From Gammaproteobacteria bacterium (GTDB taxonomy: Bacteria > Pseudomonadota > Gammaproteobacteria > Arenicellales > CAJQKF01), in assembly GCA_030429125.1 (NCBI GenBank), contig JAUIDF010000009.1:1-32367 (forward strand): a DNA stretch of 32,367 nucleotides, written 5' to 3'. Made by a program: the position numbers and the translations under genes. Below, in pieces: positions 7,904 through 15,474 of this stretch (position 1 is its first letter; each line of letters begins with the position of its first letter). The notes beneath the pieces are model-generated. The model was not told where the DNA came from, searched no databases, and saw nothing but the letters and a program-made list of their open reading frames with translations.

Positions 7904-8896
7904 TTACATCAGGCCCTTGTCTTTATAGACTGCCTCGGCGGCCGGGTGGTACGGCACCGTCGAGGCGCCCGCCATCAACTTCGCATCTAGGGGCGACATG
8001 GCCTTGTGCACGCCCTGCATCTGGTCGACGTGGTCGATCAGCGCCGCGGTCACGTCCTTCACCATCTCGGGATCGGCATCCTCGTGGGCGAACAGCTGCG
8101 CGGACAGGGTCACCGTCAGGGTGTCGTTGTCGGCCCAGTCGTAGGCGTCGGCGGGAATCGTGTACTTGCCGATGCTCCACTCGGCGGCGACGGTGTCGGC
8201 GGTCGCCTCGGTGATGGGCACCAGCGAGAGCTCGATGGCCTCGGCGAGCTGGCGGATGGAGCTGTGGTTGACGAACAGGGAATTGAGGATGGCGTCGGCG
8301 CGACGGTCGCGCATCATCTCACCCTGTTCCTTGGAGGCGGCGAAGGTCACCGAGCCGCCCCAGGCCTCGAGATTCTCGATGCTCGCACCCACCGCATTGA
8401 GCATGGACTCGCCGACGCCGCTCGCCACGTTGCCGCGGCGGTTGAGCAGAATGCGCGCCGGCACCTGCTTGGCGGCGATGTCCTCGAGGGTGGAAATGCC
8501 GTGCTCCTCGGCGAAGTCGCGGTTGACGATGAGCTGCATCGGCGCCCAGGTGTAGATCACCGCCACGGTCTTCATGGAGTCGATGGGCCCGGAGAACGGC
8601 TCCTCGCCGTTCAGCGCCGCCTTGGCCTCGGCGTCATGGATCAGCGCCAGGTCGCACTTCTTCTGCTCGATCTGCATGACGTTGGCGAAGCCGCCGCCGG
8701 AGGTCTGGTAGGTGACCGTGGAACCGGGGTGCGCGGCTTTCACGGCGTTGTCCACGCCGGCGCCGATCAGCGACCACAGCCCGCCGGGACTGGCGCCGCA
8801 CAGCGTCAGCGAATATTGCGCGGACGCGGCGCCGCTGAAGGCGATGCCGGTGGAAAACGTGGCGCAAAGGGCGAGCAGTTTCAGCGATCGTTTCAT
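7904..8896 (-). CDS. TAXI family TRAP transporter solute-binding protein
   Basis: A 330-residue periplasmic binding protein. Residues 1-26 are a signal peptide (KRSLKLLAL core, cleavage near SGAASA). The mature part begins YSLTLCGASPGGLWSLIGAG, the hallmark start of TAXI proteins, and continues with GGGFANVMQIEQKKCDLALIHD. The ATG at 8896 is preferred over one 90 bp upstream because it gives a proper signal peptide and has AGGAG about 10 nt before it. It delivers solute to the fused permease downstream. It is divergent from the class II aldolase gene, and the shared intergenic region carries the putative MarR operator at 9037-9048. TAXI ligands are mostly unknown; an aromatic carboxylate is an inference from the neighbours. 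Confidence 0.92.
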   Translation of the reverse strand: MKRSLKLLALCATFSTGIAFSGAASAQYSLTLCGASPGGLWSLIGAGVDNAVKAAHPGSTVTYQTSGGGFANVMQIEQKKCDLALIHDAEAKAALNGEEPFSGPIDSMKTVAVIYTWAPMQLIVNRDFAEEHGISTLEDIAAKQVPARILLNRRGNVASGVGESMLNAVGASIENLEAWGGSVTFAASKEQGEMMRDRRADAILNSLFVNHSSIRQLAEAIELSLVPITEATADTVAAEWSIGKYTIPADAYDWADNDTLTVTLSAQLFAHEDADPEMVKDVTAALIDHVDQMQGVHKAMSPLDAKLMAGASTVPYHPAAEAVYKDKGLM

Positions 8897-9024
8897 GGCG
8901 GTCTCTCTCCTGGTGTGATCCTCGGCCAGCGTTCGACTGCGTGAACCGCTGGGCGTTCGGGTTATCGTCCGGTCATTATGGGTCAAGTCGGATTTCCGCT
9001 CCCGAGCGCCGGTCAGTTGCCGGC

Positions 9025-9062
9025 TTGCCGATTAACTTAGAAATCTAACTTGTGGTTACAAT
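9025..9062. promoter_or_regulatory. Divergent promoter region between the TRAP operon and the aldolase-MarR operon
   Basis: An AT-rich patch in GC-rich DNA. On the plus strand TACAAT (9057-9062) is a good -10 candidate for the aldolase gene. On the minus strand TTGTAA (9061-9056) and TAAGTT (9039-9034), 16 bp apart, could serve the TRAP operon. Both overlap or flank the dyad at 9037-9048, so one bound regulator could silence both directions. The exact promoters are uncertain. Confidence 0.45.
9037..9048. promoter_or_regulatory. Putative MarR operator 1 (TTAGAAATCTAA)
   Basis: A dyad with 5-bp arms TTAGA/TCTAA around a central AA, embedded in ACTTAGAAATCTAA. The same 14-mer occurs at 12189-12202, and a version with one base changed occurs on the minus strand at 12123-12110. 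It lies between the divergent TRAP and aldolase-MarR transcription units. The length and symmetry fit MarR-family operators, and the marR gene is about 1.1 kb away. Binding is inferred. Confidence 0.7.
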
Positions 9063-9154
9063 AGCGTCTCTGGAAATCGCGTGTCAACCGACCCGGGTGG
9101 ATGGTCGCGGAGGCCAGCGCGGGCCAGAGCCAGTGTACGACGGAGCCAGCCGAT

Positions 9155-9964
9155 ATGAATGAAAACACAGCCCATGCCGGCCGCGACGGCCTGCCGGTGA
9201 GCATCCAGGCGGACCGCGGCGAACCGGCCGAGACACCCTCGCGGACCCTGGTCGAGGAACTGGTCGCCGCCAATCGCATCCTCTTCCGGCATCGGGTCGT
9301 CGATGCATTCGGACACGTGAGTGTGCGCCACGACAAGGACTCCTCCCGTTTCCTGCTGGCGCGCAACATGGCGCCGGCGCTGGTGACCGAACTGGACCTG
9401 GTCGAGTTTCACCTCGACGGCACGCCGGTGGATGCCCATGGCCGATCCGTGTACCTGGAGCGGTTCATCCATGGTGAGATTTACCGGGCGCGCGAAGATG
9501 TCATGGCCGTCGTGCACAGTCACGCGCCCGCGGTGGTACCGTTCGGCGTGTCGCGCAGTGCGACGCTGATGCCGGTCTGGCACATGAGCGGGTTCCTCGG
9601 CCTCGAGACACCCGTGTTCGAGATTCGCGAAACGGCAGGCGATGCCAGCGATTTGCTGATTCGCGACAACGCGCTGGGAGAGTCACTCGCCGGTTCGCTC
9701 GGCGATGCCTGCGTGGTGCTGATGCGAGGCCACGGCGCCACCGTGGTCGGCGCGTCGATTCGCGAGGCGGTTTTCCGGGCGGTGTACACTCAGCTCAATG
9801 CCGAGCTTCAGCTCAACGCCCTGCAACTCGGCGACGTCAACTACCTGACCGAGGGCGAAACGCACACTACCACGGCGTCGGTGGGCAGCCAGGTGGACCG
9901 CGCCTGGAACCTGTGGAAGCGCGAGGTCGAGGCCGACCACGACGGCGAGGACGGCGGGGCGTGA
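9155..9964 (+). CDS. Class II aldolase/adducin family protein, probable decarboxylase or aldolase of the catabolic cluster
   Basis: A 269-residue protein of the class II (zinc) aldolase fold. GHVSVR (residues 53-58), LERFIHGEIY (101-110), HSHAPAV (121-127) and RGHGATV (191-197) are visible. They supply the metal ligands H121, H123 and H193 and the acidic residue E102. In aromatic degradation clusters this family includes decarboxylases of dihydroxyphthalates and of carboxylated muconic-semialdehyde-type ring-cleavage products. That is the likely role here, but sugar-phosphate aldolase relatives exist. The ATG at 9155 is preferred to 9101 because GGAG lies upstream and the earlier start would sit closer to the predicted promoter. 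It is followed by marR after 156 bp and is divergent from the TRAP operon. Confidence 0.87.
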   Translation: MNENTAHAGRDGLPVSIQADRGEPAETPSRTLVEELVAANRILFRHRVVDAFGHVSVRHDKDSSRFLLARNMAPALVTELDLVEFHLDGTPVDAHGRSVYLERFIHGEIYRAREDVMAVVHSHAPAVVPFGVSRSATLMPVWHMSGFLGLETPVFEIRETAGDASDLLIRDNALGESLAGSLGDACVVLMRGHGATVVGASIREAVFRAVYTQLNAELQLNALQLGDVNYLTEGETHTTTASVGSQVDRAWNLWKREVEADHDGEDGGA

Positions 9965-10120
9965 ACGGCATGTTGTCGGCGGCGCCGGGGGTGCCTGGCG
10001 GCGAGGCGCAGAGCGCGACACCGCCGGGCGACGGCGAAACGGCGACCTGCTGCCCGGCGAGGATGGCAGGCAGCGACACGGCTTGCGAATTGATCGGGTA
10101 GAACACGAGGGAGCCACTGC

Positions 10121-10741
10121 GTGGACAACAAGGCACGAGCAGGACTGATCGCGAATCGACTCGAGGAAGTCGACGAGACCACGCGCTCGATACTCGAGCA
10201 CTGGATGAAGATCGCGCCGGACGATCGCCTCGCACACCTGCTTCGCGACGCCTCCCGCGGTCTCATGCGTTCGCTGCAGCTGCGCCTGTCCGAGCACGGC
10301 ATCTCCTTCGGCCACTGGGTCTTCCTGCGCGTGCTGTGGACCTTCGACGGTCTCAGCCAGCGTGAGCTCAGTATCCAGGCGGGTCTGATGGAGTCCACCA
10401 CCCATACCGCGCTCAACCGCATGCAGGAACTCGGCTTGATCGAACGCCGTCACAAACCCGGCAACCGTCGAAAGCTCCACGTGTTCCTGACCGCGCATGG
10501 CCGCGAGCTGGAGTCGGTGCTGGTTCCACTGGCGGAAGAGGTGAACCAGGTGGCGGTGGCGGGTCTGACATCGGCCCAGGTCGAAGCCGTTCGCAGCGCG
10601 CTTTTCACCATCATCACCAACCTGGCCGTGGACGAGGTGGAGGCCGCCGGCCGGGGCCAGCGGATCGTCTCCACCCGCGAACTGGCGCGTCACGGCCGGC
10701 GCCGCGGACGGTCGGACAAGTCCCCGGAACCCGATAACTGA
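10121..10741 (+). CDS. MarR family transcriptional regulator
   Basis: A 206-residue winged-helix regulator. The MarR DNA-binding core covers about residues 62-125: SFGHWVFLRVLW, then SQRELSIQAGLMESTTHTAL (recognition helix region), then MQELGLIERRHKPGNRRK (wing). Residues 1-60 and 126-170 supply the dimerisation helices. The tail is basic. The GTG at 10121 follows GAGGGAG by about 9 nt. MarR proteins usually repress until an aromatic acid or CoA-thioester ligand binds. Three copies of a 14-bp dyad sit in the cluster's divergent promoter regions, with this gene between them, so it is the obvious candidate regulator. Through the site at 9037 it would also control itself. It ends 28 bp from the convergent Rieske oxygenase gene, with no terminator hairpin seen. 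Confidence 0.9.
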   Translation: MDNKARAGLIANRLEEVDETTRSILEHWMKIAPDDRLAHLLRDASRGLMRSLQLRLSEHGISFGHWVFLRVLWTFDGLSQRELSIQAGLMESTTHTALNRMQELGLIERRHKPGNRRKLHVFLTAHGRELESVLVPLAEEVNQVAVAGLTSAQVEAVRSALFTIITNLAVDEVEAAGRGQRIVSTRELARHGRRRGRSDKSPEPDN

Positions 10742-10769
10742 TCCCGCCGAACCGCGATTGTGCGTTGTC

Positions 10770-12062
10770 TCAGCCGGCCTGTTCGTGGTGCGCCGATTCC
10801 TCGCGGGCGGCGCCCAGTTCGCGCCAGTTCGTCTGCTTGCTGACCACGCCCTGGTAGGAGGCGATGCCGGTGTGGGGGATGCGCGGTTCGGTGGTGCCGA
10901 GCGCCTGGCCGCCGGCGGCCACCTCGCGGGCGGCGGCGACCATCAGTCGCCGGAATTCCACCACGGCAATGTCGCTGGCGCCGAGGACCTCCCGGGTACG
11001 GTCGATGATGGGGCCCATGGACGTCCACATGGCGATATCCTGGTTGGGAATGCCGGGAATACCCGTGAAGTCGTCGCCCTTCATGGCCTCGCGGTCCTGC
11101 AGGAAGTCGTTACCGAGATGGCGTGTGCTGGTGAAATCGGCATTGAGGTCGACGCCGGGCACGGCGCGACCGAACTCGCGCCACGTCTGCGTGTCGGGGC
11201 AATCGGTACCGCCCCAGGCGATGAAATGAAACACCGAGTTTTCATCGTCCTCGGGCACGATCACGCTGGCGACGTTGTACGAGGTGTTCGGCGGGATGAG
11301 TGCGACAAAGGGCGCGATGTACACGGTGACGCGCACGTAGTCGTGGGTCGCCGCGTTCTTGATCGGGCGACGCAGCGCCGCGTAGCGAAAGCCGAACGAG
11401 GTCGGCTGGGTCACCAGTCGCGGCGACTTGTCGGTTGACGGGCGAAGCCAGTGCGATTCGTTGGCGGCGGCGCTGTCGATGCGCGCCGGCACCATGTCGC
11501 TGGAGTGCAGGCTCGAGGAGTGGGCGGAGTCGATCTGTCCCTCCATGATCTGTGCCCAGTTGGCCGGTACCTTGATCTTGAGGATCGATACCGGCGTGTC
11601 GTCGTCGGGCGAGAACGACGGCCGCTGGAATGCCGGCACGTCGTCGGCCGGGCCCATGTACACCCACACCAGCCCGCCGCACTCCGTCACCGGGTAGGCG
11701 CGGTGGCGTACTTTCTCCTTGAGCTTGCTCTCGGGCGGCTCCGACAGCATGTCGACGCAGTTGCCCTCGACGTCGAACTTCCAGCCATGGTACAGACAGC
11801 GCAGGCCGCATTCCTCGTTGCGTCCGTAAACCAGCGAGGCGCGCCGGTGGGGGCAGAGTTCGTCGAGGGCGCCGAGCCGACCTTCCGAGTCCCGGAAGAT
11901 GACGAGGTTATCGCCCAGCAGTCTCGACCGCACCGGCTTGCCATCGGGCACGGCGACTTCTTCCGAGAGCAGCGCCGGAATCCAGTGGCGGCGCATGAGC
12001 TGGCCCATGGGGGCATCGCCGGTGACGCGGGTGAGCAGGTCGTTTTCTTCGGCGGTCATCAT
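10770..12062 (-). CDS. Rieske non-heme iron oxygenase, phthalate 4,5-dioxygenase-like large subunit
   Basis: A 430-residue oxygenase alpha subunit. The Rieske [2Fe-2S] ligands are C70-P-H72 and C89-L-Y-H92. The catalytic domain shows EGQIDSAHSSSLHSSDM (174-190), giving the bridging D178 and the iron ligands H181 and H186. This block is characteristic of the phthalate dioxygenase group, which needs no small subunit. Such enzymes add O2 to an aromatic carboxylate to make a cis-dihydrodiol, with electrons from the reductase encoded divergently at 12218-13228. The start is ATG 12062 or the adjacent ATG 12059; the ribosome-binding site is weak. Upstream is a TTGATT-17-TAATAT promoter with a dyad operator inside it. 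The exact substrate is inferred to be phthalate-like, not proven. Confidence 0.92.
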   Translation of the reverse strand: MMTAEENDLLTRVTGDAPMGQLMRRHWIPALLSEEVAVPDGKPVRSRLLGDNLVIFRDSEGRLGALDELCPHRRASLVYGRNEECGLRCLYHGWKFDVEGNCVDMLSEPPESKLKEKVRHRAYPVTECGGLVWVYMGPADDVPAFQRPSFSPDDDTPVSILKIKVPANWAQIMEGQIDSAHSSSLHSSDMVPARIDSAAANESHWLRPSTDKSPRLVTQPTSFGFRYAALRRPIKNAATHDYVRVTVYIAPFVALIPPNTSYNVASVIVPEDDENSVFHFIAWGGTDCPDTQTWREFGRAVPGVDLNADFTSTRHLGNDFLQDREAMKGDDFTGIPGIPNQDIAMWTSMGPIIDRTREVLGASDIAVVEFRRLMVAAAREVAAGGQALGTTEPRIPHTGIASYQGVVSKQTNWRELGAAREESAHHEQAG

Positions 12063-12106
12063 AGTCGTCGTCCCGTGGCCGGTGGCATCTGTGGGTGGAA
12101 GGTAAA

Positions 12107-12135
12107 ATATTAGATATCTAAGTCATTCGAATCAA
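12107..12135 (-). promoter_or_regulatory. Promoter of the Rieske oxygenase gene
   Basis: On the minus strand TTGATT (12135-12130) and TAATAT (12112-12107) are separated by 17 bp. The dyad operator occupies the right part of the spacer and the first three bases of the -10, so regulator binding would block RNA polymerase. The start codon is 44 bp downstream of the -10. Confidence 0.6.
12110..12121. promoter_or_regulatory. Putative MarR operator 2 (TTAGATATCTAA)
   Basis: A perfect 12-bp palindrome. On the minus strand it reads ACTTAGATATCTAA, the same 14-mer as operators 1 and 3 except at one central base. Its last TAA forms the start of the Rieske promoter -10, the same placement as operator 3 has for the reductase promoter. 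Confidence 0.75.
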
Positions 12136-12176
12136 GTCGGTCCGACAAGCCCGCGAAACACGGCACGGGTACCGAC

Positions 12177-12205
12177 TTGCACAAATAAACTTAGAAATCT
12201 AAACT
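12177..12205 (+). promoter_or_regulatory. Promoter of the reductase-dehydrogenase-decarboxylase operon
   Basis: TTGCAC (12177-12182) and TAAACT (12200-12205) are 17 bp apart. Operator 3 overlaps the spacer and the first three bases of the -10, mirroring the Rieske promoter. Transcription would begin near 12212. This is very close to the ATG at 12218 and supports the later ATG at 12260 as a possible true start. Confidence 0.6.
12191..12202. promoter_or_regulatory. Putative MarR operator 3 (TTAGAAATCTAA)
   Basis: Identical to operator 1 over ACTTAGAAATCTAA. It lies about 70 bp from operator 2 in the divergent region between the oxygenase and reductase genes, so each direction has its own site. 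Confidence 0.75.
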
Positions 12206-12217
12206 ATTTGGTCATTC

Positions 12218-13228
12218 ATGTCATCACCACCGTCGGCGCCCGACCCGGGAAACACGAACATGACTACACCTGCGAATGCCAGGGATTTCATGTCCCTCAA
12301 GCTTGACCGAAAGATCCCGCTGGCCGAGGACATCTGGCTGTTCGAGTTCGTGCGGCCACAGGGCGGCGCCCTGCCTGCCTTCGAGGCGGGGGCGCACGTG
12401 ACCGTGATCACACCGTCGGGCGCGCGTCGGAACTATTCGCTGTGCAACGATCCTGCCGAGAACCAGCGCTACCAGCTCGGTATCAAGGCGGAGCGAAACG
12501 GTCGCGGCGCTTCGCTCAGCATGGTCGAGCAGACCGAGGTCGGGGACGTGTTGCCGGTCGCTGATCCCGAGAACTCCTTCGAACTGGTCGACGCCGAGGA
12601 GTACATTTTTATCGCGGGAGGCATCGGCATCACGCCGATCATGTGCATGGTCCGCTCGCTGATGGCGCGCGGGCACGCCGGGTTTCACTTGTACTACGTG
12701 ACCCGCAGCCCCGAGTTGACGGCGTTCGGTGAAGAACTGGCCGACGGCGCGCTGGCCGATCGGGTGACCGTGCATCACGATGGCGGCGACCCCGACAACG
12801 TGTACGACTTCTGGCCGTTGTTCGAAAAGCCCGGCAAGGCCCACGTGTACTGCTGCGGGCCTCGCGCGCTGATGGAAGAGATTCGCGGCGTGTCCGGGCA
12901 CTGGCCGCAGTCGCGCATCCACTTCGAGGACTTCGCCTCCGACGTGCAGGCGGTCCGCGAGGACGACCGCGCCTTCACCGTGAGACATGCCGATACGGGC
13001 GAGACGATCGAGGTGCCGGCCGATGCCACCATCCTCGATACGCTACGCCACGCCGGCCACGATTTGCCGAGTTCCTGCGAGAGCGGTACCTGCGGTACCT
13101 GCCGCACGGAGCTGGTCGAGGGCGAGGTCGACCATCGCGACATGGTACTGGAGGCGCACCAGCGCGAAACGCACATCATGATCTGCGTTTCGCGCGCACG
13201 TGGCGACGAACTCGTCCTGCGCTGGTGA
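12218..13228 (+). CDS. Phthalate dioxygenase reductase-like flavin/[2Fe-2S] oxidoreductase
   Basis: A 336-residue electron-transfer partner for the Rieske oxygenase. An N-terminal flavin-binding barrel carries RNYSL (71-75). The NAD(P)H-binding domain has FIAGGIGITPIM (131-142) and YCCGP (211-215). The C-terminal plant-type ferredoxin domain has C287, C292, C295 and C323 ligating [2Fe-2S]. This domain order is that of phthalate dioxygenase reductase and vanillate demethylase reductase. Two starts are possible. ATG 12218 lacks a ribosome-binding site and lies only 12 bp from the predicted -10, while ATG 12260 follows GGGAA and would give 322 residues. The next gene starts 8 bp after the stop. 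Expression is probably controlled by operator 3. Confidence 0.92.
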   Translation: MSSPPSAPDPGNTNMTTPANARDFMSLKLDRKIPLAEDIWLFEFVRPQGGALPAFEAGAHVTVITPSGARRNYSLCNDPAENQRYQLGIKAERNGRGASLSMVEQTEVGDVLPVADPENSFELVDAEEYIFIAGGIGITPIMCMVRSLMARGHAGFHLYYVTRSPELTAFGEELADGALADRVTVHHDGGDPDNVYDFWPLFEKPGKAHVYCCGPRALMEEIRGVSGHWPQSRIHFEDFASDVQAVREDDRAFTVRHADTGETIEVPADATILDTLRHAGHDLPSSCESGTCGTCRTELVEGEVDHRDMVLEAHQRETHIMICVSRARGDELVLRW

Positions 13229-13235
13229 CCGGGCA

Positions 13236-14438
13236 GTGAGCGGCGGTCGCACCATCGGCCTGGGCGTGATCGGCCTCGGCCGCGGTTTCACGTTGATGCT
13301 ACCGACGTTCGTGCGCGATCCGCGCTTTCGCCTGGTGGCCGCGACCACGCCGGGCGCAGAGGCACGCGCCGCCTTCGAGCGCGATTTCGGCGCCCGTTCC
13401 CACTTGTCGGTCGACGAACTGCTTGCCGATCCGGCGGTGGATGCGGTTTACGTCGCCAGCCCCCACCAGTTTCATTGCGAGCACGTCTGCGCAGCGGTGG
13501 CTGCCGGCCGTCACGTGCTCGTCGACAAGCCGTTGGCGGTCAGCCTGGAAGAGGGCGAGCGCATGGTGGCGGCGGCGTGTTCGGCGCCGGTGCACGTCGT
13601 CGTCGGCCCCAGCCACAGCTTCGACGCGCCGGTGTTGAAGGCGTGCGAGATCATTGCCTCGGGCGCGGTCGGCAGTCCGCGCATGATCCACGCGTTCAAT
13701 TACACCGACTTTCTCTACCGGCCGCGACGCCCGGAAGAACTCGACACGGCGCGCGGCGGCGGCGTGGTCTACAGCCAGGCGGTGCACCAGGTCGACGTGG
13801 CGCGTGCACTGGCCGGGACACGGGCGACACGCGTCACCGCCCTGACCGGCAACTGGGACCCGGCGCGACCGACAGAGGGCGCATACAGCGCCTTGATGGA
13901 GTTCGAAGACGGCGCCTTCGCCTCGCTCACCTACAGTGGTTACGGTCGCTTCGACAGCGACGAGTTCATGGACTGGCATGGCGAGCTGGGTCGACGCAAG
14001 GACCCCGCGGACTACGGCGGCGCCCGCCGAGCCCTGGGGCGCGGTCTCGACGCTGCCGGGGAAACGGCGCGCAAGCGCGCACGGAACTACGGGCACGTCG
14101 ATTCGTCACGGTTCCTCGAGGCGCCGTTGCCGCACGCCCACGAGCACTTCGGCGTTGTCACGGTGTCGTGCGAGCGAGCGGATCTGCGGCTGAAGCCCGA
14201 CGGCGTGGAAGTGTTCGGCGACGACAGGCGTGAATTCGTCGCCCTGGCGGCGCCCAAGGTGCCTCGTATCGAGGTCATGAACGAGCTGTATGACGCGGTG
14301 ACAGGCACCGCGCCACCCGTACACTCGGCCGCGTCGGGGCTCGCCAGCCTCGAAGCGGCCGTCGCGATCCTGAACTCGGCCAGGGACCGCGGTCCGGTCA
14401 GGTTGTCGAGGCAGGTCGCCGTCAACGAATCCCACTAA
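13236..14438 (+). CDS. Gfo/Idh/MocA family oxidoreductase, phthalate cis-dihydrodiol dehydrogenase-like
   Basis: A 400-residue NAD(P)-dependent oxidoreductase. The Rossmann motif GVIGLGRGF (residues 10-18) opens the protein. DKPLAVS (97-103, catalytic-type lysine K98) and HQVDVARAL (184-192) follow in the usual order. In phthalate clusters this family supplies the dehydrogenase that rearomatises the cis-4,5-dihydrodiol to 4,5-dihydroxyphthalate, and its position between reductase and decarboxylase fits that role. The GTG at 13236, 8 bp after the reductase stop, is preferred over an ATG at 13200 that would overlap the reductase by 29 bp and precede the Rossmann motif with a polar tail. A different sugar or diol substrate cannot be excluded. 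Confidence 0.87.
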   Translation: MSGGRTIGLGVIGLGRGFTLMLPTFVRDPRFRLVAATTPGAEARAAFERDFGARSHLSVDELLADPAVDAVYVASPHQFHCEHVCAAVAAGRHVLVDKPLAVSLEEGERMVAAACSAPVHVVVGPSHSFDAPVLKACEIIASGAVGSPRMIHAFNYTDFLYRPRRPEELDTARGGGVVYSQAVHQVDVARALAGTRATRVTALTGNWDPARPTEGAYSALMEFEDGAFASLTYSGYGRFDSDEFMDWHGELGRRKDPADYGGARRALGRGLDAAGETARKRARNYGHVDSSRFLEAPLPHAHEHFGVVTVSCERADLRLKPDGVEVFGDDRREFVALAAPKVPRIEVMNELYDAVTGTAPPVHSAASGLASLEAAVAILNSARDRGPVRLSRQVAVNESH

Positions 14439-14450
14439 CGAGGAGCGAAC

Positions 14451-15443
14451 GTGTCCAACCTTCAACTCTCCGTCGCCATCGGCGACTACGACCGTAACCG
14501 GCCCCTGATCGACGGTCGCGTGAAGATCGACGGCGTCGATCCGGTGTTCATGACCCTGTCGCCGGAGGAGATCTTCTTTCGCGCCTTCCGGCAGCAGGCA
14601 TTCGACGTGTGCGAGGTGTCGTTCGGTTCTTATGTCGTGACCGTCGACCAGGGCAATCCGCACTACGTGGCGGTGCCGGCGTTTCTCTCGCGCGCCTTCA
14701 GGCACTCGTCGATCCTGGTGCGCACCGACACCGGGATCGAGCGGCCGGAGGATCTGAAGGGGCGCCGCATCGGCATCGCCGAGTACCAGCTGAGCGCCAA
14801 CGTCTGGGCGCGGGCATTGCTCGAGGACGATCACGGCGTGAAGCCATCCGACATTCGCTGGGTGCGCGGCGGCATGGAGGCGAGCGGCCGCCCGGAGAAG
14901 CTCAAGCTCGAGTTGCCGGCCGACGTCTCGATCGAGGATGCGCCCGACGGCAGATCCCTCAACGACCTGCTGTCCGCCGGCGACATCGACGGCTTCATCG
15001 GGCCGCGCACGCTGTCGTGCTTCGATCGCGGTCATCCGCACGTGGGTCGCCTGTTCGTCGATTCGGCTGCCGCGGGTGCCGAGTACTACCGGCGCACCGG
15101 CATCTTTCCGATCATGCACCTGCTCGGCGTCCGGCGTCGGCTCGCCGAACAGCATCCCTGGCTGCCGACGGCGCTGTTCAAGGCCTTCGACGCGTCGAAA
15201 AAGCAGTGCCTGGCCAGCCTGTCGGATACGTCGGCAACGAAGGTCACGCTGCCCTTCGTCGAGGAACGACTGGCCGCCGCCCGGCATCTGCTCGGCGACG
15301 ATTTCTGGTCCTACGGCGTGCCGGCCAACCGCCAGGTACTCGATACGTTTCTCGACCATCACCACCGGCAGGGCCTGTCGAGTCGGCGCATCACCGTCGA
15401 AGAGCTGTTCCATCCCTCCACGCTGGAGTCCTACAGCATCTAG
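14451..15443 (+). CDS. 4,5-dihydroxyphthalate decarboxylase-like protein
   Basis: A 330-residue cytoplasmic protein related to 4,5-dihydroxyphthalate decarboxylase, which has a periplasmic-binding-protein-like fold but no signal peptide. Recognisable segments are LSVAIGDYDRNRPLIDGRV near the start, SPEEIFFRAFRQQAFDVCE, LKGRRIGIAEYQLSANVWAR and FIGPRTLSCF. The family removes one carboxyl group from 4,5-dihydroxyphthalate to give protocatechuate. The GTG at 14451 follows AGGAG and lies 12 bp after the dehydrogenase stop. It is the third gene of the operator-3 operon. The ring-cleavage step that would follow is not encoded in this window. Confidence 0.88.
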   Translation: MSNLQLSVAIGDYDRNRPLIDGRVKIDGVDPVFMTLSPEEIFFRAFRQQAFDVCEVSFGSYVVTVDQGNPHYVAVPAFLSRAFRHSSILVRTDTGIERPEDLKGRRIGIAEYQLSANVWARALLEDDHGVKPSDIRWVRGGMEASGRPEKLKLELPADVSIEDAPDGRSLNDLLSAGDIDGFIGPRTLSCFDRGHPHVGRLFVDSAAAGAEYYRRTGIFPIMHLLGVRRRLAEQHPWLPTALFKAFDASKKQCLASLSDTSATKVTLPFVEERLAAARHLLGDDFWSYGVPANRQVLDTFLDHHHRQGLSSRRITVEELFHPSTLESYSI

Positions 15444-15474
15444 TCACCGTAACCGGCACGTCGGGAACGCGTTC

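Noticed and set aside
9961-10101. A 46-codon frame starting with GTG that overlaps the aldolase stop as GTGA
   Set aside because: The coupling geometry is tempting, but the predicted peptide is Gly/Ala/Pro-rich with no motif, and overlaps of this kind arise easily in GC-rich DNA. Conservation in relatives would be needed.
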